A DNA stretch of 64,000 nt from Chrysoporthe austroafricana (taxonomy: Eukaryota; Ascomycota; Sordariomycetes; Diaporthales; Cryphonectriaceae), in NCBI GenBank assembly GCA_001051155.2, contig JYIP02000004.1, positions 3,156,383-3,220,382 on the forward strand, read 5' to 3'. How positions within the stretch are numbered: the first letter of the stretch is position 1; every line of letters begins with the position of its first letter. The position numbers and the translations under genes were made by a program. Below are positions 9,141-20,113 of the stretch, one piece after another. The notes under the pieces are model-generated. The model was given only the letters and a program-made list of their open reading frames with translations. It made no database searches and was not told the DNA's origin.

Positions 9141-11484
9141 GGCGCTCGTCGAGAGGGGTTGTTCCGCCCTGCCCTAGGCGCCATCGAGGTGGCATGGAAG
9201 GCCACGACAGTCAAAAGGGCTGCACGTGCCTTATCTCTTGGTCTCGTCGAGCGATACGCGGGCACGTGTTGGATGAGTCAACGAAAAGCCTGGACGCGTT
9301 GGGGGGTCCCTCACAGGCGTTCCTGTCGGGAAATACAGCTGGCTCATTAGCCAGAGGCTGGTTTTCGGCGGAGCCAGCGGCGAGCGAAAGCAGCTGGACA
9401 AGGGCCTGCGCCATGAATGGACCGTCGTGCTATTTGACTCGGCATGTCTTCTCGTGAAGCCATCTTTTCGGCCTTCTACGTAGTCATGTGGACCGGAGGG
9501 AGGGGCGATAAGTCTTTCCTGGGCACTGCTGCCAGCTGCAGCGCGGAACAGCTCAATGGCAGATGGATAGCCTCGACGATCGCAACAATCGTGGCGAGCT
9601 CGTCAGGAGGCAGTGGCGCGACCCATTCTTCAGGCCCGCGCAGGGCTGCGTACAAACTCTGGTCGGGAGACGACGGTCTCCTAACGGGCCTGGGGGCGCA
9701 TGCGGAGGAGAGGGAGGGGGTTTGGTATCTGCATCCCATGAACGGGCTGCCCCGCGAGGCTCTGGAAACAACTCTGTAGGTACTTTGGCTTCTCCCCAGC
9801 CGCGTCGTGCAGCAGTGCGTCAGTACGCATGCCGTGGCCGGGAGAAGCCACGTATACAGCCGGCGATGATAAGAGCGCCGTCTGTCTCGCCCGCCCATAT
9901 CTGCGACGGACTTTTGTCAATTGGAGCACATCGAACGAGCTGTGCTGAAATGCAATGCTTCTCGGTGAAACACGCAAGACTCAGCCCCTATCTTCAGGCG
10001 GATGTTGGCCCCGGCCCGAGGTGGTACTGCATTCCGGTGGCGCGTCCAGAGTCAAGCAAGGCTACGTTTTCGCGAGCATTCCGTGCAGCACTGGATTCAC
10101 ACGTGCCAGAAGATCGACGCGCCAGATAAGCATAGTGCCTGGGCTGCTGGCGTGCACGAGGCGAGCAGCCGCCGTGTCTACATTCACGACTCGACCGCAA
10201 GGATACTATGGTGTAGAGCAAGGCTGAGAGAGGACCTGGCACCCTCCCTTGCTGATCTGCTGAGACCCCGAGACTCGTCATTGTGGGTCCTGGCAGGTCT
10301 CGTGTGAAAGCTTGTTTCCTCGCCTGCAACGCGTACTGGGAAGCACGAAAAGCGGTCACGGCCCTCCTGCGCCGCGCATGGCAGACGAGGCTGTCGATGC
10401 CGAGCCGCAGCCGTCTGCTCGCTGATGGCTGCTGGCAGCGACAGGAGCAGAGGAAGAAAAAGAGAGAGGCAACACAAAAAAAGGAAAAAGAAAAAAAATC
10501 AGGGAGGGCCCATCCTGGCTGCCGCGGGGCCGTTCCTGCGTCTTTTCGGCGGGTCCCGAGTCTCGTACCTGGGAGGTACCCCCGCGCGGCCCAGCGCAGG
10601 CACGCTCACCTCAGGGCTACCTCAGGGCTACCTCTACCCCAAGGGCCTCGTCCCCACCGCAGCCGTGGAATTTGGCGGGTGGTGAAATCCCCACCCCAGC
10701 CCAGCCCAGCCCACGCACGGCAAGCTCAGCAGCGTGTTCCAATTAACGCGAACGCGGATTTGCATCACGACCTTTTCTTAGTTTTCCTGGCCTTGCCTGC
10801 TGCCTTGCCTGGCCTCGCCTCCCCTCGCCCTGCCTGCCCCGCCTCGCGTCGCGTCGCACCGCCCAGCCTCAGAAATACCGGTTGAGAGGAGACAGCCCGG
10901 TTCAGCCGCCAACCTCTCTTTTTTAGCCCTCGCCGCCCCGGCCGTGGGCCTGTCCGTCCAGCCTTTGTTTATCGCTCCGTCGGGTGCAACGCTCTTTGGC
11001 CCTCAGCCATCCCCAAATCCGGCCCCAGACCAGACCACCCACCAGCCTGTCGCCGCCGTCGTCTCGCCAGCATCAATCCCCTCGCTACGTGCAGTGCGGT
11101 TGACCTGCCGCGCTGGATGGACTGCGCTCTGGTCCGCGCCTGCGTGCATCCAACCTCGGGTACGCTATGCCCCGCGGGCGCGCTGCTAAGCCGTCCTGAA
11201 AGCGTTCGACTCGCCTGAGGCTAACCATTCGCAGAGTGCCGTAACAGTCGAAGCCGCTCGACGCCAACGTAAATATTTCTGACGGGCCCGAACATCGCCT
11301 CCGCATCCCTTCGCGCGCAAACTTTCCTTAACTGCCATCGTGCACCCCTCACCCATCATCCCCCACCATCAAATATCCTGCGCCCTTCGAAAAAAAAACC
11401 GCCATCCGCCATCGAGCACGGCCTGCATGTCCTCGCTGCCGCACGTCCTCTCACTGCCGGTTGTCGGGTCTGACGTCCTGCATC
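9141..11484. other. Long intergenic region upstream of the forkhead gene
   Basis: About 2.3 kb with no supportable gene. It holds the DML1 3' UTR and presumably a long promoter and leader for the forkhead gene. A purine-rich A/G tract lies at about 10440-10505, an 11-bp direct repeat CTCAGGGCTAC near 10611-10631, and C-rich tracts at 10680-10870. A short poly-A run is at about 11391-11398. Overlapping short frames on both strands lack start context, splice logic or homology that I recognise. Confidence 0.45.
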
Positions 11485-13775
11485 ATGCCTAGCCCTGGAA
11501 AGCGCACCCACCGCGCCCAGCGCAGCTCGGCGCGCAAGGAATTGGTTTCAGACCGTCCCGATGATTCCTCACCCTCGCGCCCTGCTAAGCGCAGGAAGAA
11601 GGTTCGTCTCCCGCCGCATTTCTCCATCCGCATGTGGCTCCTCCAAGTCATGTCGCCCTTGTGCCATGCCCGGCCTCGTGCATTTCCCAGTACACACATA
11701 CTAACGTGCGCCGCCGCCCTGTCTCCAGGCCAACGACTCTTCGCCCTCTCCGAGGGACCTCGCGGACGACGAACCCGAGTCCAGCATCGCCCAGGATTCC
11801 AGCCTCCTTGCCGACGACACTCTAAGCCATACAAAGGTTTTCGACCTGGTGGTGGACAAGGTCAGCGAGCACCTACATACCCCGCAGAACCAGCTCGTCC
11901 AGGCGACACGGGACCACGCGAACTCGCGCCTCAGCGGCGAGGATGGTATCAACGCCTTCGCCAAGATTGTCGGGTTTGGGTGGACCTTCTACGTCAAGAA
12001 GACGACCATTAACATCGGCCGCTCCTCGGATCCCCCGCAGCCGGTCGACCCGGACGACGACGAGGAGTTCATCCACATCGACCTTGGGCCCAGCAAGATG
12101 ATCTCTCGCCGCCACGCGAGCATCTTTTTTAGTTCCGAGTATGACAGCGGGAGGTGGATACTCAAGGTCAAGGGGAGGAACGGCGTGCGGCTGAACATGG
12201 CCGGCCTGCCCTTGGACGCTGTGAAGCCGCTGGGCAGTGGCGATGTGCTCGAGATCGCGGGCATTGAGATGATGATTGTCCTGCCCGAGCAGGAGCCCCT
12301 GAGGATACACGAGAACTATCTCCGCCGTGCCGGGCTGTCCGAGAGAGACCTCCCGGGGCCCACAGACGCCGCCCGTGTCAATCTTCCAGTTTCTGCTGCC
12401 GGCAGGCCGTCATCGTCACAGAGTCCCTACCAAGCGAGGCAGGCACGCGCGCAGCAGGTCCTCGCCCCAGCGCCGCCGAACTACAAGCGCCCTGGAACAC
12501 CACCCTCGCGCAACAGGATCCAGGCAGCTGCCAAGCCGTCGCCCTCCAGACCAACCACGGCGGGAAGCATGATCCTGAGCACCAACGATATGGATCTGAG
12601 CCTGGACGAGAACAAGGGTATCAAGCCGCAGTACAGCTATGCTCAGATGATCACACAGGCGATCATGAGCACCGCAGAAGAGAAGCTCAACCTGAACGGC
12701 ATTTACACCTACATTATGAACAACTACTCCTACTACCGGCACCAGCAACCGGCCGGGTGGCAGGTTAGTAATCTTGGTCTAAACACACGATTGATTGAGT
12801 TTGGCGCACTGACACTTGACAGAACTCAATCCGTCACAACCTCTCTCTCAACAAGGCTTTTGAGAAAGTTGCGAGATCGACCTCCGAGCCTGGCAAGGGG
12901 ATGAAGTGGCAGGTCACCGCCGAGTGCCGGGACGAGATGTTCAAGAATGCCTGGAAGGGGGGCCGCGGTGGTCACCGTGGGTCGTCAAACCCGTCATCGC
13001 CAAACCATCTCAACTATATCACGCAGGGCCCGCGGGATATGGCTGCCAAGGAGCCCAATTCGGTCCGGAAGCGCAGAGTCTCGCCGTCGGGATCCCCTCA
13101 ACCCCGTTCGACACTGCGTCTGTCGCACATGACTCCCGATCGCACCCGCCGTATCGAGCCTGACAGCCATGCGGACATCGGGGATGGTAGTCCACTGCCC
13201 CGCCATCGGCAGTCCGCGACGGCTTCCAATGCCATGGACGAGCCTCCTCCCCGATCACCTCTCCTGACGTCTTCCTATCTTCAGGAAGACGGGGCGTCGC
13301 TTGTGACACCGGCTCCCCTGAAGGTGCACCCTCAGCTCGTGCCTCCCAGTACCCTTCAGCGCCCCAGCCAGCACATGCCGACGAGCTCGCCTGCTCCGTT
13401 CTGGAAGTTCGCGGAGTACGGAAGCACGCCGATCAAGCCCTTGCTTGACATCAGCCCGTCGAAGAATCTCGGGCCCATCCCTCAGAGCAGCAGCCCGCCT
13501 CGGGCCCTCAAGTCTCCGGCGGTTAGTCCGACACAGAACAGCCGCCCGGGAACCGCGGCGACACAGGATACCCTCAGATTCGAGGACGTTGACGATGAGG
13601 AGGAGGGCATTGACCTCACAAAGTAAGTCAAGCGTGTGCAAATCAAGATCTCGGGTGACGGCGGCTGAAAGATTTTTATAGGGGTTTCCAGAGCATCAGC
13701 TCGTACCATGAGACGCTTAACGCGTCAATGTCCAAGAGCCAGTCGTTCTCGTCGACCAACGGGAACAAGGCTTAG
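11485..13775 (+). CDS. FKH2: FHA-forkhead transcription factor (Fkh1/Fkh2 type)
   Basis: Four-exon gene for 681 residues: exons 11485-11601, 11729-12763, 12823-13622 and 13682-13775, introns of 127, 59 and 59 bp. An FHA domain (about residues 125-230) carries the phosphopeptide-binding marks [16 protein letters not shown] and GRNGVRLN. The forkhead domain (about 335-425) reads [20 protein letters not shown] through [18 protein letters not shown] and [16 protein letters not shown], which includes the DNA-recognition helix. The combination is that of yeast Fkh1/Fkh2, which drive G2/M 'CLB2 cluster' genes and are modified by CDK and Plk1. The C-terminal third is disordered and rich in Ser-Pro/Thr-Pro sites (SPSGSP, KSPAVSP), consistent with CDK control. 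The last small exon adds 31 residues ([18 protein letters not shown]...). The second intron splits the forkhead domain just before the recognition helix. Confidence 0.92.
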
Positions 13776-15050
13776 ACGCTGCAGTTGTCTCCCGTCCACC
13801 AACAGGAGCAACGCTTAGGCGCCACGCGCCTCTGGCCTCGTGCTAACTGTAAGACGATTCTTTATAGTGTTGCATCTACGTATCTACGCGCCTTGGAAAG
13901 ATGCTGTAACGATTACGCGTACTGCTATACTCTCCTATACTCGCTTTCTTCCGTCGGTTGCTCGCTTTTTACAGCGCTCAACCAGTCACTTAGTAGTTTT
14001 GCCATGATTTCCTTAGCGGCGTTAGGTGGAGAATATCCCATGCTGAGGTGGGCACTTAAAAATTGATTCTCGGGCGTTCAAGGTGAAAACGGAGCTACTT
14101 CTTTTTTTGTAATGAGGCCTGTATGATTATGAAGCATGCATTACGCGTCATGGATCTCCAGTTCACGTGGGCACGAGACGCTTTTCAATGACGGACGGAC
14201 GGACGGGACGGTCTTTGGACCAGGAGATCCAGAGAGTCGTTTGCCTTACTGGAAGGAAGGCACTGGCCATCTCGGCAGGTTGCAGAATCTGCAATGATCT
14301 ATCTATCGCGCTCAGGCCCCCGGAGCAGGCGGCCGTGATGAGATATCGGGCGCAAGGTGTTTGGATACTTCTCGGTTTTTTGGTCTTAGGAGGGCACACA
14401 TCTACGTACGCATCTCACTCGGCAGGCTATCCGACCAAATGATCACCACGTCCCAAGATGCGTCATCTATCTGCCTTGCGTACTGCCTGACGGAGCACGT
14501 GTTGTGTATGTTCAAAAGTGCAAGAGCGGGAGTGAAGATTTTTATTTACTGTGGCATTGCTCGACGCCTTTGATTTTTTCGCTTTTTTTGCCCCAGCGTT
14601 GGTTTGTCTACCGCTAAAGTACATCCCGTACATGACTTCTCTTGGCTCCCGGACCGTCTGTCTTGTACATGTACCCCAGGCACACACGCGCATACTCACA
14701 CACTCACACATATGATAGCTGCGGCGCAATCACGATCGCGAAACGCAGAGAGAACGCCGACCAATGGTGATGATGTGCAACCAATCGCTCCGCTCGCGCG
14801 GGAGGTAGCAAGAGCCAACGAACGCACTATTGCATTTTCCCCTCCTGAAGCCCAGTGACGCCCCGGGCCTCTGATCACCCACTTCTCCCTTGTTCCCATC
14901 TTTTGCTTTACCTCAAGCACCAGGTGTAGTGGACTCTCAGCCACCGGGCTTTGACGGCAACTACGTGCTCTGCATCAAGGTGCCAGGAGCGCGTGAGCGC
15001 CCGCGCCGGGGGTGCGGCGCAGCGGGCTCAACGTCCTCGGCGGAGGCCTC
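13776..15050. other. Convergent 3' region with simple repeats
   Basis: Nearly 1.3 kb between the forkhead stop and the CLU1 stop. It contains an ACGG tetranucleotide run at about 14191-14204 and a CA-rich stretch at about 14680-14712. No gene or RNA could be supported. Confidence 0.45.
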
Positions 15051-18000
15051 CTAAGCCTGGGACGAGACCTGCTGCCCGTTCCCGCGCCGCTTGGGGTTCT
15101 TGCTCCCGGCCTTCTTACTGCCCTTGCTCGTCTTGTCCGTGCCCTCGATGAACTTGATGAGCTCGTCGATGCTGCGCGAGTCCATGGCTGGCTTCTTCTC
15201 GACCTCGTGCGAGGCCGCGGCGCCGGCGCCGACACCGGGGGCGGCAGCACTGGCGACGCCCCGCGTGGGGAGGCTCCGCGGCGTGAAGCGGATGCCCGCG
15301 CGCAGCCGCCGGGCCTCCTGGTCCTTGTTGTGCTTGGCGATGGACACGGCGTTCTGCGTGAGCTGCTCGAGCCAGGACTCGGCCTCCTTCGTGTTCTTGT
15401 CGTTGGGGCCGAGCTCCTGCAGGAAGATGTTGAAGGACTCGCGCATGCGGACGACAGCGCCCTTGGAGTCGTTGTCGAGGGCGAGGGCCTGGGCGAGCTG
15501 GAACTGCAGCGTGGCGGAGTTGATGCTCTGCTTGCCGAAGATCTTGTCGCAGATGCGCAGCGACTCCTCGAACCAGCGGCGCGACTCGTGGTAGGCCTTG
15601 AGGTGCTGCAGCATCACGGCGGCGTTGTTGATCGTCGTAATGGTGTCTGGGTGGTCGGGGCCGTAGATAGTCCTCCACAGCTTGAGCGCATACTTTGAGT
15701 ACTCGAGCGCCGTGCGGCTATCGCCGAGCTGGTGCAGGAACAGGCTGAGGTTGAGGTAGTCGAGCAGTGTCTCCTGTGCGTCGACGCCGATTGTGCGCTC
15801 TGCAACAAGGATGGCCTTGCGTGCGAGCTCAACCGCGGCCTCCTTCTCGTCGATCTGGAAGTAGATCATGGAGAGCTGATGGTAGACGCGCGCCACCTCT
15901 GGGTGGAGGATGCCGTGAATCTGCTCGTGGAGAGATAACGACTCGAGCAGGAGCTCCTGGCCCAGCTTGCGCTGGTTCTGTGCGATGGAGATCCTGCCAG
16001 CCTCCAGAGCCTCCTCAGCCAGGGAACTGCGTGGCGCAGAGTCCTTGACGATAGGCACAACATTGACAATGTCGTCAGTGGCGAAGGTGTGAGGTGCAGT
16101 GGTCGAGGTGATAGAAGCAGGCGAGCCATCGCGGGACTTTTTCTTCTTCTTCTTGCTCTCGCCATTGCCGTTCACAGCGGGAGCCTCAGCTGCGGGTGGC
16201 GCGGATGCTGCTGCTGCTGCCGCCGCCGTGAAGGCGTACTCCTTGTATTGCACCTGGAGCCCGAGCTTCAAGCATACCTCACGCAGCACTTGCAAGTGGC
16301 TGAGCTGAGCATACCACTCAGGCTCAAGCTTGTACCTGAATCGTTGCTGAGTTTCGCCCTCGATGGCTTCCCTCAAGCTCTCGGGAGTGACACTCTCAAA
16401 GGACAAGTCGGCGTCGTCGTATAGGGTGCGCAGCGACCGGTCAATCTCAGCAGTCGGCTTGGGATTCAGGCCGCTGCCAAGGAGACAGTTGAGGAGGTGA
16501 GCAATGCAGGCAGAGGTCAGAGGTAAAGGCAGGTATTTCAGGTGTTTCGAAGCGATGTGCTTGAAGGACCGCACAATCATGTCCCGAACGCAGATCTCCC
16601 GCATGCTCTGTAGCCGCGATCCCTCGCTCAGAGTAGCAATCTTGCCAAGGTATCGCATATTTATACCACGCTTGTGGAGCAAGTTGCGCAGCGAGGCGCC
16701 ATCCATGGGAAAGCTAGCGTCAGAATCCCTCAGGTCATTGAGAAGTTCTGGTATGGCCGTCTCTCGAAGGAAGGCGCATGCAGCGCGAACATCTTTCTCG
16801 TCAGCCGCCATCTCCTCCTTCTCCGCACCAGTCTGCGGGACCTGACCACTGAAGACATCAGGGTTCAGAGCAAACTTGAAGTCGTTGGCATCAATGCGGT
16901 CGTCCTTGTCGGCGTCCTTCTTGACAACTTCGCCCTCGGCCTTCTCCTCAGCCTTCTCTTCACTCTTCTCCGTCTTCTCTTGCGAGGCCTCGATCGCAGG
17001 CGTCTCTTTCGATTCCTCTGATGCCTTGTCATCCTTCTTAGCCTCCGCACGCTTAGCGATCTCCGCGTTCAACCACTCTCGCAACTTTTGCCGGTGGAAG
17101 AGCTCAACAAGCTCTCCGCGCAGCACCGTCATCCGGTGTGGGTAGTCATTGATCTCCTCAGCAGCCATTTCGTCCAGCCAGGAAATATCCAGTGGAGTAA
17201 TCCGATAGAGATCCAAGACGTACTTCCGGCCATCAGTTCCCAAAAGACCCTTCGTCTCAACACTAGCTTCCAGGTCAAAGCGTTTGCCGTCCTTGTCCCA
17301 CACGGCATGCTTCTTGACCTTCATCGCCTGAGATAGTTTCGCGAATGGTGCGGCGAATTTCTCATTCGCAGCAACCACGTCTTTACCATCCACCGCACCG
17401 TAGTCGATCTGGTTCTCGCCAGGTTCCCTCTGCTTGAAAATACCGGGAACGATGCTCTGACCAACGATACGCTTTCCGAGATAGTCTACGACGACGGTTC
17501 CAGGCGTGTAGAGACCCTCAATGTCCAATTGGTTCACGGCCTTCACACCGGCGACGTCTTTGCCGGTAGCAACCCGCGCTGCCTCATCGCCACCTTCCGA
17601 AGTGAATGTGCCGACTCCATCAGCACCAAAAGAGAAAAAGACGTTGTTATACACAAAGATTTGGGCATCGCGTCCCTCGGTGGGGTTGAGGGGGGCAACC
17701 TCGCCACGAGCTACCATTACAGCTCCCCTAGCCGCCGCATCGTTGTAGTCAGCGTATAGCTTCGCCAGCAGACGCTCCCTGAAGACGCGGTCCTGCACAC
17801 CCTCCTTAGGCAGCTCCTTGGCAGACTGGAACTCCTCGTTCCAGTCACGCAGAGTGTCAGTGCCCTCAACACCCGCAATGAGAAACGTCTCCTGTGTGCG
17901 GGTAATGTCGGGGCTGTGGGCGCAGATAGGAGCGGACATGGGTGGGACAACCCATGGTGAGGTAGGAATGGTGTTGCTGATCTGGAAAGTCGCAAGGGGC

Positions 18001-19135
18001 TCCCGGCGGTTGTTGTACTCCTGGAGCTGCATAAAAGACTCATTGAATGAGGGAGAGATCTCGCCAATCAAGGTCAAGAGGGAGTGGGCGGAAGCGCCCT
18101 TTGGAGCCTGGCGAGGGAATGGGTCGAATTTGGCGTTCGAAGATTTGTTGACGAAGAATCCTCCGACATGCGCAGTGATCTGGAACTGCTCGCCCTCGTT
18201 GGTTGTCACAACCAGGTAGAGCAGGTGGCCCTTCTGGCGGAGGTGTGCGGGTGGAGGATTCCAAGACGAAAGAGAAATCCCCTTGACCGTCTTGGGCGCC
18301 GGGTCTTCGTCTGCTGGAAGCAGCGCAGAAATTGAGGGGACGGCGCTGAAATCGTACTCTCCGATGGCCGCCTGCTCCTGGTTCGTCTTGTCCACCACGT
18401 CTCCGCACTCGGCGGCAACCTTCTCGAACAGAGACAGTCCGGATAGTATACCCTGTATCGCATCGGTGCGGTCTCCTGATGCGCCGATGAGCTCCCGAAC
18501 CCTAACCATGTGTAGCCTTGCCTCTTTCTCAGTGTAAGGATCCTCGATCAGGCGTAGTTCAGAGCCGGCGCCGATGTCCTTAATCTCTGCGATCGGGATA
18601 AAATCGTTGACTCGCTCGCCATTGTGCTCGAGGTGGAAGCAGGAGTACTGCAGGGCTATCGGAAACTCGATGATGGCCTGGCGGACTTCGTGGACCTGCT
18701 CCTGGGGAGAGACCTGTTGCGAGGACATTCAGCGCCTGTAGACTCCATCTGCTCACACAGGGTCTTTGCTGACCGTGATTTCCAATTTGCCTGGTTCATG
18801 GGGCAGGACGATCGTCAGAGGGTAGGTAGTATCTGTTAAGAGTTAGCTAGAGGATCCCGCTCTTGAGGTCGTCCAGTGGCAGGCCATGAGGTTGCAGATT
18901 CTACAGCCAGTCCAAAGCATACCTTCTGGGCCTTGTTCCGCTCCGTCCTCGGCGGCTGGGGCTGCACCTGTGCCGTTAGTTTCTGCGGTGCTGGTCTCCG
19001 GCACAGCCGCGTCTGTTATGGAGACATGTTAGTCCTCACGCGACCCTTTAAGTGTCCTCAGTATGACACAATCATCTGCCAGTTTTGGAGGGCCGTACCA
19101 GCTGGGGCACTCGATTCCTTGCTTGCATCGGCCAT
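15051..19135 (-). CDS. CLU1: Clustered mitochondria protein CLU1/CluA (eIF3-associated)
   Basis: Four-exon gene for about 1282 residues: exons 19135-19099, 19012-18923, 18832-18774 and 18713-15051. The large last exon alone looks like a 1225-residue frame, but three small upstream exons restore the proper start MADASKESSAPAG, the Ala-rich leader and the CLU-N strand TYPLTIVLPHEPGKLEITV before SPQEQVHEV. The third intron is 60 bp with donor GTCAGC; a GTGTGA donor 15 bp later also keeps the frame but leaves only 45 bp. Domains in order: CLU-N ubiquitin-like fold (about 45-125), CLU domain (about 370-640), eIF3 p135-like region (about 700-900) with a Lys-rich insert, and C-terminal TPR_12 repeats (about 960-1170; HPEVARVYHQLSMIYFQI, HPDTITTINNAAVMLQHLKA). 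CLU proteins bind mRNAs of mitochondrial proteins and keep mitochondria dispersed in the cytoplasm. Confidence 0.9.
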
Positions 19136-20113
19136 TCTGAGGGTCTATTCGAGATGTTCAGATCGAGAATAGTATAGGTGGTCGAGTTCGCCACCGATGT
19201 ACCCAGGTACAGGTCCGTGAGTGTCGAGGCGCAGGTCGAGACAATGCCAGACAGAATTCTAGCCCAGGATGCGCCGACCAAGAATGAGTGGACTGAGGCT
19301 GGGGAGGAAATTAGGACAATGCAAAGAGCCCCTTCCGCATGGAGAGGGACGTAGAAGAAGACCAATTGGGAATGTCCGGAGGAACGTCAGGGCATTTGGG
19401 CGGACGAGGAAGTGGTGAAAAATGGGGAATCTCCCACTATGGCTTCAACACCTACGTCGACGAGTTCAAAAAATTCTGCGCTACCCAAGGCTCATGCTCG
19501 AGAAAATCCCGGCGCGCGCTCTCCAGCACGCCCCGGCCATCCCGGCAAAGCTTTGTCGGGAGAAAATGCCTGCCGGGAATATTGGCAAGTCGGTACCCGT
19601 GAGCAAAGTACTTGGTACACTCGACAGGGTACGGGAGATACTCACAACAGAGCCCCAAGGTAGTGTTTATTAGATGACTATTTCATCTCATAACTTTATC
19701 GTAGTCCAAAAATCAGTCCACAGCCTTCTTGGCATAAATATTCGCCAGAATCTAGGTGGGATGTCTTCCGGTGCAAGGCAGCCTGTCTGCACTACTATGT
19801 ACTCGGTACTAGGCACGCAGATGCACGGTTCAGCAACATCCATGTTTCCGTGCCTTGGTTGCTGTGACAGGGGTTGAACATGTTTACTTCAGTACTTTCG
19901 TCATGCTCATCCAGATTCATCAACCATCCCCAAGAACATTAGACTTCCAGTCATCTCGACATATTGCTTTACTTAGAGCTCAGATGCATCAGTTCTAGCC
20001 TTCATCGTCTCTAGCAACTGATCAGACGTCCTGACAACATCGCTACGGCTAGCCACCCATGGAGCGGTCAGCTATATAATCAACAACACTTTGGCATTAT
20101 CAGGGCATTCGCT
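19136..20113. other. Divergent promoter region (CLU1 / 840-aa gene)
   Basis: Nearly 1 kb between two divergent starts, somewhat AT-richer than its neighbours. It must hold both promoters. A TATA-like TATATAAT lies about 40 bp upstream of the 840-residue gene (near 20072-20080). No other gene is supportable. Confidence 0.4.

Noticed and set aside
15012..15698. 228-codon plus-strand frame over the 3' end of CLU1
   Set aside because: Antisense shadow of the TPR region; Leu/Val/Glu-rich composition mirrors the sense codons.
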